30,827 bases of DNA. Source: Ascoidea tarda (nom. inval.). Lineage: Eukaryota > Ascomycota > Saccharomycetes > Ascoideales > Ascoideaceae. The stretch is taken from positions 1 to 30,827 of the forward strand of contig JAKTTS010000147.1 of assembly GCA_030560485.1 (NCBI GenBank). The letters run 5' to 3'. A program made the translations under genes and the position numbers. The notes beneath the pieces were generated by a model that searched no databases, was not told where the DNA came from, and was given only the letters and a program-made list of their open reading frames with translations. Shown one piece after another: positions 17,325-26,542 of the stretch (positions within the stretch are counted from its first letter, which is position 1; each line of letters begins with the position of its first letter).

Positions 17325-19823
17325 TTATTTATGCGCCATTGACATTTTCCAAACCCAAACACTTATTACCGAAAGAAATCCAATGGTTGTACCAAACACA
17401 ATCATTGTCGTTAATAAATTTTCATCCCCACCGTTACTATTTCCGTTATTGTCCAGAGGTGGCTCCACTCCTGGTGTTGATAAATTTGGCCTTTGTGCTA
17501 CTTCACATAGATGTAAAAACAACTCATTTAGTGAACTTGGCCAGCTACTGCTGACATGCAAGGAAACGTTATTTTTCAAACATAATATCTTTTTGATATA
17601 TTGATCCGGCTGATATTCACATCGTTGTTGCTGTTTATCTAAATCTGCTTTTAACCCAACGAACACCATTGGAATACTGAAATTGAAATTATAATTTGAA
17701 TTATTATCACTAGGATTATTATTTTTTTTAATAAGATTTCCATCTCTATTATTATCATTAATGCTCAAATTACCGTTATTATGAGCATTAAGGGTATTAA
17801 GATTATTTACACTACTGATATTTGTAGTAGTAAATTTTCCATGAATATTATTGAGAAAATTCCCATTGAATCGAGTGTTATCGTTAATATTGCTATTATT
17901 GTTGCTAAAGTATTTTTTGACTAGTTCAATTAAATATCTAAAGGAATCTGGATCGGATGAATCATAACATAAACATAGTATATCACATTGGTCCAATTTT
18001 TTCGAGTTTTCCAATATGGCTGGTTCCAATTCACCTAATTCTTCCAAAATTAAATAGCATTGTTTGCCACCTCTCAATTCAACACTATTAACCACCATCC
18101 GAGGCGTTATCGTAGGCGAGTATAGTTCACTGAAGCTTCTGCCTAAAAATGCTTCCATTAACGATGTCTTACCACATCCTGATGAGCCTAGTAAAAAACA
18201 ATTAAAAACTGTTCTATCATTAATTGAGGCGCGGTATTTATTGTTATTCTTGTATCTGATCTTTCTTGGTTTTGTAATTTTCAAAGCTGCACTTGTTGAT
18301 ATTTTTTTATTTCGTAAGCTTGGGGTAACAATGTAGTATCCATTATTGTTGGTGTTATCATTATCATTGTCATAAAATCCATTGATATTATCATTGTTAT
18401 TTCTAAGATTATTATTGTTGCTATTAGTTAGTGTGCCGGCGTCTTCAAACCCTAAATAGCCCAAGTATTCCAATGTAGTTTTGTAATCCAAAAAGGTTGT
18501 CATTGACCATTGGGCTAGCCATCCTTGTAACGTTACATTGCCCTTTTCATTTCGAACAGTTGTCATTGGAAAATTGAATTCTTGCCATAATTTTGGTATT
18601 CCTGGTGTTGGTTGGAATAAGTTGTTTAATTCGTTATCATTTAGTCCTCCATCGTTATCTTTGTCAAATAGCGTAAATAAATCAACAAAAAACCGATACC
18701 CGATGGGTGATAGTTCAACTGATGAATTCAATGGAATATCAATTTTAGGCACCAAATAGTTTCCATCTAATGATAATGAATTTGTATAGTGGAATGTTCT
18801 TAAAATGCCCCAAATGGTTTCATGCCTTCCCTTTTCTGCATATAGTCTATTTAGCATTATAAACCCTTCCTCTGTTATATAGTTATTAGAATTAATCTTA
18901 TTGGTTTTATATGCGCTATTTATATTATTGGTGGTCGCATTATTGTTATTGTTATTGTTATTGTTATTATTAATATTAATATTGTTAGTATTAGTATTAG
19001 TATTAGTATTAGTATTAGTATTGGCATTACCTTTTTTTGTATTACTGTCATTATTTTCTTTATTTAAAAGTTTCAAACTTTCGTTTATTGAAAATTTAAT
19101 GTTATTCAACTCATTTAAATCAATATTTTTATGAAAACATTTTTTCTGCAAATGTAGAAATTCGTTATCATTCAAGTATCCATCTTGATCTTTATCACAC
19201 AAAAAAAAGATTCTTTTCAAAGCCTTGATAGCCAATGGTTTCAAGTTCATCTCTTTTGGATCATATAATGGGGAAATCGGATGAGTTACTGCTCTCTGGC
19301 ACAAATAAAAGGCCTGGTTAACGTTATAGTTTTCCTTTGCACTGCATCTTATACACGATTCAATTTCTTTGAATTCTTTCAACAATGGGATAAATTCGTC
19401 GGTGATTATGCTCTCTTTGTTCTCTTTGCTGTCTTTGGCATCCTTCTTGCTTTCCTTTGGTTGCAAATCAGACTTGTTGGCAGATAGCACCACTGGCAAA
19501 TTGACGCCCATGGATCGAAACATCTGCATCCAGTACAACGAAATTCTCTCGTAAGTATAGTGGTCTGAATAAACAAGCCATATCACATCTGCCTTTCTGA
19601 TCTCAGCCTGCAAACTTGTCAAGTCCTGTGAAGAAGTGTCAATCAATAGCGTAGAATTGGGCGTGTATGGCGAGTAGGAGAAGTCCCTTGGAATCGAGAT
19701 GGGAGGAAGCACATTGTCGATCTTGATCTTCAAAAAGGTGTCCTTCACCAACGACGTTATCAAACTGGACTTTCCCACGTTCTCATCTCCACAGATCACC
19801 ACTCTGATTGTGTCCTCGCTCAT
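17325..19823 (-). CDS. GEM1: Mitochondrial Rho GTPase (Miro)
   Basis: 832 aa; yeast Gem1 is 662 aa and the excess is mostly Asn-rich inserts. It is a tail-anchored outer-mitochondrial-membrane GTPase regulating mitochondrial shape and inheritance, and associated with the ERMES complex. In order: first GTPase domain (P-loop GDENVGKSS near residue 11, NKSD guanine motif), EF hand 1 (DKDQDGYLNDNEF, about 208), EF hand 2 (DKDNDGGLNDNEL, about 385), second GTPase domain (GSSGCGKTS, about 545; its G4 is GLKAD), and a C-terminal membrane anchor (IVFGTTIGFLSVISVWVW) with a short basic tail. The ATG at 19823 was chosen because MSEDTIRVVICGDENVGK is the natural N-terminus. Low-complexity inserts sit between the EF hands and inside GTPase 2. 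The first roughly 70 codons are GC-rich. Confidence 0.96.
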   Translation of the reverse strand: MSEDTIRVVICGDENVGKSSLITSLVKDTFLKIKIDNVLPPISIPRDFSYSPYTPNSTLLIDTSSQDLTSLQAEIRKADVIWLVYSDHYTYERISLYWMQMFRSMGVNLPVVLSANKSDLQPKESKKDAKDSKENKESIITDEFIPLLKEFKEIESCIRCSAKENYNVNQAFYLCQRAVTHPISPLYDPKEMNLKPLAIKALKRIFFLCDKDQDGYLNDNEFLHLQKKCFHKNIDLNELNNIKFSINESLKLLNKENNDSNTKKGNANTNTNTNTNTNTNNININNNNNNNNNNNATTNNINSAYKTNKINSNNYITEEGFIMLNRLYAEKGRHETIWGILRTFHYTNSLSLDGNYLVPKIDIPLNSSVELSPIGYRFFVDLFTLFDKDNDGGLNDNELNNLFQPTPGIPKLWQEFNFPMTTVRNEKGNVTLQGWLAQWSMTTFLDYKTTLEYLGYLGFEDAGTLTNSNNNNLRNNNDNINGFYDNDNDNTNNNGYYIVTPSLRNKKISTSAALKITKPRKIRYKNNNKYRASINDRTVFNCFLLGSSGCGKTSLMEAFLGRSFSELYSPTITPRMVVNSVELRGGKQCYLILEELGELEPAILENSKKLDQCDILCLCYDSSDPDSFRYLIELVKKYFSNNNSNINDNTRFNGNFLNNIHGKFTTTNISSVNNLNTLNAHNNGNLSINDNNRDGNLIKKNNNPSDNNSNYNFNFSIPMVFVGLKADLDKQQQRCEYQPDQYIKKILCLKNNVSLHVSSSWPSSLNELFLHLCEVAQRPNLSTPGVEPPLDNNGNSNGGDENLLTTMIVFGTTIGFLSVISVWVWKMSMAHK
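18943..19025. repeat. Asn and Asn-Thr coding repeats in GEM1
   Basis: ATTGTT-type units at about 18943-18976 encode poly-Asn, and TTAGTA hexamers at about 18984-19022 encode an (Asn-Thr)n run on the minus strand. They lie in the linker after EF hand 1. This is a different hexamer from the one giving Asn-Thr in NSE2 (AATACT here, AATACC there), so the two arose separately. Confidence 0.85.
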
Positions 19824-20009
19824 CTGTCGGTTGGTCTTCGCCCAAAATCGCCACCAGCTCCAGCTCAGGAAGCACAAACACCCTCTTATCGCCGGCAGTT
19901 ACCCGCTCTCGCCGCCGAGGCACTTCAGCACCTTCAAAGCTGTTCTTCTCCAGCAGCTCCTCCAGCAGCTCCTCCAGCCTTTGACGACGAGACATTGCGA
20001 TAACTGAGA
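19824..20009. promoter_or_regulatory. GC-rich divergent promoter of GEM1 and PRE10
   Basis: A 186-bp head-to-head spacer, rich in G+C, with a TTACCCG site at 19899-19905 (listed separately). Repeated CAGCTCCTC units at about 19955-19978 give a Leu/Glu-rich reverse frame that starts at 19995 and overlaps the GEM1 ATG out of frame. Confidence 0.6.
19899..19905 (+). promoter_or_regulatory. Reb1-like TTACCCG site
   Basis: TTACCCG matches the core of the yeast general regulatory factor Reb1, often found in short divergent promoters where it clears nucleosomes. It is 76 bp from the GEM1 ATG and 105 bp from the PRE10 ATG. Binding in this species is inferred. Confidence 0.4.
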
Positions 20010-20896
20010 ATGGTATGTCAATTGATTCTGTGCTCAGCAATGCCAATGGCACTCTGCTGCCACTACTTTTCTTCCTCTGTTTCTCTTACTAACTTTCTCG
20101 CCACCTTTGGCCTCTCCAGACTTCTATCGGAACAGGTTATGATTTATCAAATAGTGTGTTTTCTCCTGATGGAAGAAACTTCCAGGTCGAATACGCTGGC
20201 AAGGCTGTTGAAAACGCTGGCACTTCGTTGGGTATAAAGTGCAAAGATGGCGTTGTCTTTGCCTTTGAAAAAATAATAAGCTCGAAATTGCTAGTTCCTG
20301 GTAAAAACAAAAAGATTCTTTCAATAGACAGACATGTTGGTCTAATTGCTTCAGGCTTGATTCCTGATTCACGTCACTTGGCTAATAGAGCGAGACAAGA
20401 ATCAAAAAACTACAGGTCCTTTTACAAATCACCAATCCCAATTCCCTACTTGGTTGACAGAATTGGCAATTACGTTCAGGCACACACCTGCTACAATTCC
20501 GTTAGACCCTTTGGTATCATGTCAATTATAGGTGGTGTCGATGAGGATGGCCCTCATCTTTATATGATCGAACCATCTGGTGTTTACTGGGGTTATTTGG
20601 GCGCTGCTGCTGGCAAGGGCAGACAGATTGCAAAGTCTGAATTGGAAAAGTTGGATTTACCAAACATTTCTTGTAGAGATGCTCTCAAAGAGGCTGCAAG
20701 AATCATATATTTAGCTCATGAAGACCAAAAGGACAAAGAGTTTGAATTAGAAATGAGTTGGATCAGCTCGACTGAAACAAACGGCCGCCATCAATTCGTT
20801 CCAGAAGATTTATTAAAACAAGCAAAGCTTTTAGCTGAAGAAAGTGACGAGGAAGAAGAAGAAGAAGATGAAGATGAAGAAATGCAAGAGAACTGA
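20010..20896 (+). CDS. PRE10: 20S proteasome alpha-type subunit Pre10 (alpha7), two exons
   Basis: About 259 aa. The product is a structural alpha-ring subunit of the 20S proteasome. Exon 1 is just the ATG at 20010-20012, followed immediately by GTATGT. Exon 2 runs 20120-20896 and begins TSIGTGYDLSNSVFSPDGRNFQVEYA, the standard proteasome alpha N-terminal signature, which supports the splice exactly. Other conserved segments are KCKDGVVFAFEK, GLIPDSRHLANRAR, PIPIPYLVDRIGNYVQAHT, RPFGI and YWGYLGAAAGKGRQ. The C-terminus is an acidic Glu/Asp tail, as in yeast alpha7. It is divergent from GEM1 and converges on SCD5 over 564 bp. No CTG codon was found. The S. cerevisiae gene, from memory, has no intron. 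Confidence 0.96.
20013..20119 (+). other. Spliceosomal intron of PRE10
   Basis: 107 nt: donor GTATGT at 20013-20018, branch site TACTAAC at 20087-20093, acceptor CCAG ending at 20119. It splits the gene directly after the initiator ATG (phase 0). Removing it gives M-TSIGTGYDLSNSVFSPDG, the conserved proteasome alpha start. Confidence 0.95.
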
Positions 20897-21460
20897 AATT
20901 GTTTTTTTTTTTTTGAAAATCACATTCTAGACTTTTAATTAAATTAAATTAAATTGAATTAATAAATCAATATTTTCATCAATTAAGTTTTCAATAACTT
21001 TCTTTTGATTTTTTGGTTTTTTTTTCCATTTGGCATTTTTCTTGTTTATTTTTTAGATCATATATTTGCTCTTAATTGAATTTTCAGGTTCCAATAGTTC
21101 CAGTATTATATTTTTCTATCCATTATTCTAATACACAAAACCCAATAACAATTTTGTAATTTCCTAATTATATAAACCCTTAAAGAATTGCTATCTAAGG
21201 CTTATACGTTCTCTTTACTACCTTCACTAAAGATAGAAAGAGAAAAAAATGTCATTAAAAAGTAATCTATAAAATTAAACAAAAAAAAAAATGAGATAAA
21301 ATGAAATTTGAAAAAGAAAAATTATAAAATTTTTAAAGGTTAAATGCTGAAAATTATTGAAAGCAAAATATTTTGAAATTTTACCACTGAAAAACTAGTT
21401 CCATTTCCATTTTTGCAGATATTATTCAAATTTGATTTATTTTATGCAATAAAAATCAAT
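20897..21460. other. Convergent intergenic region (PRE10 / SCD5)
   Basis: 564 bp, strongly A/T-rich, with a T-run just after the PRE10 stop and ATTAAATTAAATTAAATTG repeats at about 20937-20957. It presumably carries both 3' UTRs. I see no RNA gene or open frame with coding character. Confidence 0.55.
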
Positions 21461-22604
21461 TTAAAAAAATCTATTTTGAGAAGGATTAACATTATTATTG
21501 GTGGGTAAAAAATTGTTTTGAAATGTATTTAAATCAATAGTCTGTTGACCTGTTGGGTTACTTGTCATCTGTATCTGGTTTAACGATGGATTAAAAATAT
21601 TATTATGAAAACTATTATGAAGGTTATTTTGATAATTTGAGTTAGCAAAACTGTTCATTGACTGAATTCCAGTCATATTGCTTTGTAAAGTGTTTGCTAC
21701 AAAACTAGAACTTGATACCTGGTTATAACTATTCCCGTTTAAATTAATTACATTATTACTCAAATTATTGCTTAGATTGATATTAGCCAAATTGGGACTA
21801 GAAAAATTCAAACCTCCCAAATTCTGATTCATATTATTTCCTAATAAATTATTGTAAATATTTGTACTATTAGCATTATTCGAGAGACTGTTTCCATTAA
21901 TCGACTGTAAATTTGAATTTTGTTGATAGAACGAATTTTCTATATTAGAAGTAGGAGGAGATTCAAAAATTTTAGGAGGAACTTTAGGAGGAATCCCATT
22001 AGAAGCTGTAAATAACGAATTGTTTCTTCTTGTAGGTGGAGGAGGTGGAGGAAAACTAGACAATGACCCTCCGTTTGTTGCGAGATTCACACTTGAATCT
22101 GAAAGGTTATGATTCAAATTAAGATTAAAATTTAAACCATTCGATTGAAGATCGGAATTAGAGACAACTTTTCTTAACGGTGGTTGAGGAACTGATAAAG
22201 TGTTATTATTTCGAGTATTTTGAATATTTTGTTGAATAAGCGGATTGGTGTTTTGAACTGGAGAAGAAGGAAATGTGGGTGCCAATGGGGATGAAGCTCT
22301 TGGTATATTAGAATTGTTAAAACCTTGAAAAAAATTCATACCACTATTCAAACCATTAGAAGGAGGTGGGTTTTCAATATTAATTGCTGGCATTGGAGAT
22401 GAAGTGGAGCGATTACGTCTCAGGGGCAATGGAGGAGGCGCCATTTTATTTGGAACCTGTGCTGTTATTGATAGTACTGGAGAGCTAGGGTTTTGTGTTT
22501 GAAAAAAATTTGAGAAATCAGACAATGATTGTTGTGGTGATTGTACTTGGGTTTGAGGCTGTGGTTGGAAAATATTTGAAAAATCAGTTAAAGGTTGATT
22601 TGTC

Positions 22605-22647
<43 letters not shown>

Positions 22648-24208
22648 CAATTTGAGGAATATGATCATTATTATGTTTTAACAAAGCATTTGCAGAACCA
22701 GTCATTGTTCTTTTCAACATTTTTGGTTCAGAATCATTCGAGTTTAAGGAAGGTTGAAGAGAATTAGAATTGTTAACATTGTGTTTAAGGAAAGCATTAG
22801 CTGATCCAGTCATTGTTGGTTTAAGAAAAGCAGGTTGCATTTCTGGTTGAGGAGAGGAAGCAGGGGAGATATTGTTCGTTATTGAATCAAAAAAATTATT
22901 ATAGGGTTTCAGTGGTAATAAATTTTGAGGAATTGGTGCTGAGTTTCCATGAATTAAAGCGCTTTCAACTTTAACATTTTGGAAATGGGTAAAAGAGTCT
23001 TTCATATCTTTTAATTCTTCGGATTGTTCTATTTGTAGTTGGGGAATTGGTTGCTGTTGATTGTTTTGATGTTTGGATTTAAGTCTTTCTAGTAATTCAT
23101 TCATTGGTAGAGACATATCTAATTTGGAGTCATCATTGAGAGGATCATAGCTTGTTTCCTCAGCAGTTGTTGTACCCATTGTAGTGACTAAGTTTTGGGA
23201 GAAGGTGACTTTTTTCTTTTTCTTTCTTGGAGCTGAATTTGATGATGGTCTTTCACCGGTCATAATGAATTCAGCGAAACTGCTTATATCCAATTTTTGA
23301 TTTTGAAAGATGTTAACGTCTTTAGTATTGTTAGACTTTGCATTGTTTTGAGAGTCTGAATTTGCCAAATCATCACTTTTTCTTTTATTTTTGCTTGTCG
23401 ATAGGATTGAAGCAGGCTGTGGGATGTTCACCTGTTTTATAATAAATTCTCTAGTGATGGTAAAATCAGCAATTTTTAGAAAGATGGCATTATAAATAAT
23501 GTGGGCAATTAACCTAATTGCAGCGAAAAATTCACCGATATTGATATTCCTAGTTAAATTTGAATTAAAAATTTTTAAAATCTGGTTATGATAGGTCTTG
23601 TTATTGAAATTGAAGTTTTTGAAAAATTCAAAGATGTCATTGAAATTGATTAATTTTGTATTTTTATGAATAATTATATTATTGTACCATCTTAAATAGG
23701 TCTTTGCTTCCAAGGGAGATAACTGGTCCATCGTTAGCGATAAGGGGATATTGTTGGTGTCACTTGTGGTTAGAGATGAGGAAGATGTGGAGGATATAAT
23801 TTTATTGGTTGTAATAGTATTTGTAGTGGTTTCAATGGAGGTAGAATAAGGGTTATTACTCTTCTTGCTGACAGTTCGATTGAAGCTAGAAATGATGTTG
23901 GTATTGTTGTTGTAATTTGTCGTAGTATTTGTTGATAAGGACAAATTTGAAAAGTTGTTTGTTAGATTGTAGCTATTTTGGAAAGCCTTATTAGTGTTGT
24001 TAGTGTTGTTAGTGTTGTTAGTGTTGTTAATGCTGTTGGTGTTGTTGATGTTGTTGATGTTGTTGATGTTGTTGATGTTGTTGATGTTGTTGATGTTGCT
24101 ATTGATGTCGCTTATGAGATTAGCGTTGGCATTATCGTTATCGTTGTTGGAGGAGTCGTAGGGTTTCAAGCCCGAAAAAGCCAACCAGTCAAATTCAGAG
24201 TCGTTCAT
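21461..24208 (-). CDS. SCD5: Endocytic clathrin/actin adaptor, PP1-targeting protein Scd5
   Basis: 915 aa (yeast Scd5 is 872). Scd5 targets protein phosphatase 1 to cortical actin patches during endocytosis, and Prk1/Ark1 kinases phosphorylate its repeats. The conserved N-terminal domain (about residues 153-270) starts PLSLTMDQLSPLEAKTYLRW and contains NINIGEFFAAIRLI, matching the yeast PLSL...TYLRWY...LNIGQFFAVLRL. A KKKKVTFSQ motif near 328 fits the PP1-docking K-x-V-x-F site (KKVRFSE in yeast). Two repeats, LKPTMTGSAN (about 460) and LKRTMTGSAN (about 497), are Prk1-type L-x-x-T-x-TG sites; yeast has three. The rest is Asn/Gln/Pro-rich, with a poly-Gln run and PPLPLRR and FPPPPPPTRR proline motifs. 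The first codons are GC-rich. Confidence 0.92.
22606..22647. repeat. TTG/CAA repeat in SCD5 (poly-Gln)
   Basis: A nearly pure TGT/TTG trinucleotide array that encodes about 14 Gln (CAA) on the SCD5 strand, after the second TGSAN repeat. Confidence 0.88.
23988..24108. repeat. 9-bp period repeats in SCD5 (Asn-Asn-Thr and Asn-Asn-Ile)
   Basis: Two adjacent arrays with a 9-bp period. TTGTTAGTG units (about 23991-24030) encode (NNT)n, and TTGTTGATG units (about 24041-24100) encode (INN)n on the minus strand. A degenerate unit (TTGTTAATGCTGTTGGTG) joins them. They lie close behind the conserved N-terminal DWLAF motif. Confidence 0.88.
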
Positions 24209-24758
24209 TGTGTTTCATGAAAACAGCAGCAGATACAGCAGAAGAAGACACCAGAAAGAACAGTCCAATGGCAGAGAAAGAAGAGTGGAATAAGAACAAG
24301 TTGCTTCTGCTCCAGGTGGAACTTGTGAAGAAGCTCGCCGTTTAAAGTAAGAGTTAAGCTCGGATCACAAGACAGCTGAAACACTGGCGAAGAGGAATGA
24401 AGCGTTTCAACAGTAGAACAGCAGCAGCTAGAGAAGAGAACAGGAAAAGCTACCGCTGTGATGACTGTGTTTGGGGCAGTTCTGTCAGCAATCTTGGGTC
24501 CAGGCAGAGCAACTCTAATGCGATAAGCAAGACACTACGATAACGATAGGGCTATGATAGGGAATATGAGTGCGAGAATGATATTAATAAAGAGTATGCT
24601 GGAGAGTACTGTTCTCGACAAGACTAATTATACACGTACAACTAAAGTGAAACAGATAAAAAAACAAGAGTGATATAAAATAATAACAGACAAAACAAAT
24701 TATTATGAGCAGCAAAAAAAGGTGAACCAATTGAAACGAAAAAGAACCGAAAAACAAG
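24209..24758. other. SCD5 upstream region and SRP54 3' flank
   Basis: 550 bp in a tandem minus-strand arrangement. The 300 bp next to SCD5 are GC-richer and purine-rich on the plus strand (AGAAGA, AGCAGCAG) and probably form the promoter and leader. The part near SRP54 is AT-rich. I found no intron signals or tRNA. Confidence 0.55.
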
Positions 24759-26357
24759 TTACATTCCCATTCCACCCATGCCAAATTGCTTCATCATCTG
24801 CTGCATCTGAGGATTCTTCATCATACCCATCACATCAGCAGAGTTGGGCATGCCTCCAGCTCCACTCATACCCCCCATGGATTTCATCATTTCTTGCATG
24901 TTGGGCATGCCTCCAGCACCTCCTCCAAACATCTTCATCATGTTGTTCATCATGCCTGGGTTACTTTGCATCTGCTGCATCGCCCTTTGAATGTTCTGTT
25001 GTGAGGGCATCATGCCTCTGTTACCGGCCATTGGGTTTCTGCCCTTTTGAGCATTCATCATGTTCATGTTTGTCTTTGCCATTCTAGCCATCATTCTTTG
25101 CTGGAATAATACCATTTCGACCTCTGTGACGGTGGTTCCTGAGCCCCTTGCGACCCGAATGATTCTTGAAGGTTCGTCAATAAAGACCTGTCCATCTGAG
25201 TCCAATTCCTGTTTCGTCATTGAATCCATTATATATACCATCCTTTTTAATCTTTTAGAAGCTTCTTCTTCCCCAATTTGGTTCATCATATCACCCATCC
25301 CTGGAATCATATTAGCAATTTGAGCCAAGGGGCCCATTTTAAGAATATTAGTCATTTGCGTTTGGAAATCATTCAAAGTGAATTTTCCCTCTTGAAAGTT
25401 CTTTATTGTGTCCTTTTGATCTAAATTTAACGATTTAACATGTTCCATTAACCCTTGAATATCACCAATACCCAATAATTTTGAAATAAATTGTTTAGGG
25501 AAAAAAGTCTCAAAATCCTGGGTGTGTTCACCAGTACCGATAAATATTATTGGGGTCTTGGTAGCAGCAACAGCAGATATCGCACCGCCACCTTTAGCTT
25601 CACCATCCATTTTCGTTAATATAATAGCACCGAAATTTGAGGATTCCTTGAAAGCCTGAGCTTGTTGTTGTGCAGACTGACCAATTGAACCATCCAAAAC
25701 CATAACAGTTTGCTGAGGTTTGACTGCATCGCCGATTTCAACCATTTCCTTGAACAATTCCTTTTCTTGACGATGTCTACCAGAGGTATCAACAATTATA
25801 ATTTCAAACTTTTGCTTTTTGAATTTTTCTACACCAATTCTTGCTACCTCAACAGGATCAGTTTCAGTGTACGACCCAAAAAAGGGTATTCTGGCTTTGG
25901 TTGCATTTTGTTTTAATTGATCAAAAGCACCAGCTCTAAACGTATCGGCACAAACTAAACCCACCTTGAAATTTCTCTTCTGATAGTATACAGCTAGTTT
26001 GGTACAAGTAGTTGTCTTACCAGCACCCTGTAACCCAACAAACATTATCACATTTGCTTGATTCTTCTTTGGTTTATAAGGCTGAGCTTCGCAATCGACC
26101 AATGCGCATAACTCATCAAAAACTGTTTTCTGGATCAATTTTTTCTTATTCAATCCGGGAGTCTTATCGCTTATTATTTTCTTTTTAATGGAGTCTCGCA
26201 ATTTCAAGACCAACTTGATGTTCACATCACTTTCAAGCAACGCTCTGGATATCTCCTTCAACATGGCGTCGATGTCTGCCTCTTCAACACTCGTGGTGGA
26301 AGAGGTGACCTGCGCCACAGCAGCATTGATTCTTCGTCCTAGATCAGCTAAAACCAT
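24759..26357 (-). CDS. SRP54: Signal recognition particle 54-kDa GTPase subunit
   Basis: 532 aa (yeast Srp54 is 541). It binds signal sequences of nascent secretory proteins and, by GTP-dependent pairing with the SRP receptor, delivers ribosomes to the ER. The N domain helical bundle starts [17 protein letters not shown]. The G domain has the P-loop [43 protein letters not shown], and the [12 protein letters not shown] guanine site. The M domain is Met-rich ([13 protein letters not shown], then MM/GGM repeats), typical of signal binding and 7S RNA binding. The tail ends GMGGMGM. The ATG is at 26357. No CTG was found in 532 codons. It shares a 185-bp GC-rich promoter with the TPR gene. Confidence 0.98.
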   Translation of the reverse strand: MVLADLGRRINAAVAQVTSSTTSVEEADIDAMLKEISRALLESDVNIKLVLKLRDSIKKKIISDKTPGLNKKKLIQKTVFDELCALVDCEAQPYKPKKNQANVIMFVGLQGAGKTTTCTKLAVYYQKRNFKVGLVCADTFRAGAFDQLKQNATKARIPFFGSYTETDPVEVARIGVEKFKKQKFEIIIVDTSGRHRQEKELFKEMVEIGDAVKPQQTVMVLDGSIGQSAQQQAQAFKESSNFGAIILTKMDGEAKGGGAISAVAATKTPIIFIGTGEHTQDFETFFPKQFISKLLGIGDIQGLMEHVKSLNLDQKDTIKNFQEGKFTLNDFQTQMTNILKMGPLAQIANMIPGMGDMMNQIGEEEASKRLKRMVYIMDSMTKQELDSDGQVFIDEPSRIIRVARGSGTTVTEVEMVLFQQRMMARMAKTNMNMMNAQKGRNPMAGNRGMMPSQQNIQRAMQQMQSNPGMMNNMMKMFGGGAGGMPNMQEMMKSMGGMSGAGGMPNSADVMGMMKNPQMQQMMKQFGMGGMGM

Positions 26358-26453
26358 TGTTCTCCTGCTGTTGTTTCTGCTGTTTTTGCTGCTTCTTCTG
26401 GAGGAAGTCTGAGGGCAATTTAAACAGCGTTTCCTTCCTTAGAAAAGCGCGTG

Positions 26454-26478
26454 ACCCGCAGAGACCGCCGCTGCGGGT
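26454..26478. promoter_or_regulatory. GC-rich inverted repeat in the SRP54 / TPR divergent promoter
   Basis: ACCCGCAG at 26454-26461 and its exact reverse complement CTGCGGGT at 26471-26478, separated by 9 bp, lie mid-way between two divergent starts. The symmetry and position suggest binding of a dimeric factor (for example a zinc-cluster protein) or paired Reb1-like cores. This is inference from layout. Confidence 0.4.
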
Positions 26479-26542
26479 GCTGTTTTTTTTCTTTCTTCTT
26501 CTACAACACAAACAGCAAAGAGGTGGAAAGCAGCTCCATGCC

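Noticed and set aside
18983-18989. Minus-strand TACTAAC branch site inside GEM1
   Set aside because: It is part of the Asn-Thr coding repeat, and the reading frame continues uninterrupted through it.
19850-19855. Rpn4/PACE proteasome element (GCCACC core) near PRE10, and a similar core inside the PRE10 intron
   Set aside because: Only the six-base core matches; two of the nine consensus bases differ at each place, and the positions (next to GEM1, and within the intron) are atypical.
22495-22767. Poly-Val frame opposite SCD5
   Set aside because: A shadow of the CAA/TTG repeat encoding poly-Gln in SCD5.
24440-24500. Possible box C/D snoRNA (GTGATGA at about 24456)
   Set aside because: A C-box-like motif is present but no convincing CTGA D box or terminal stem at the right distance.
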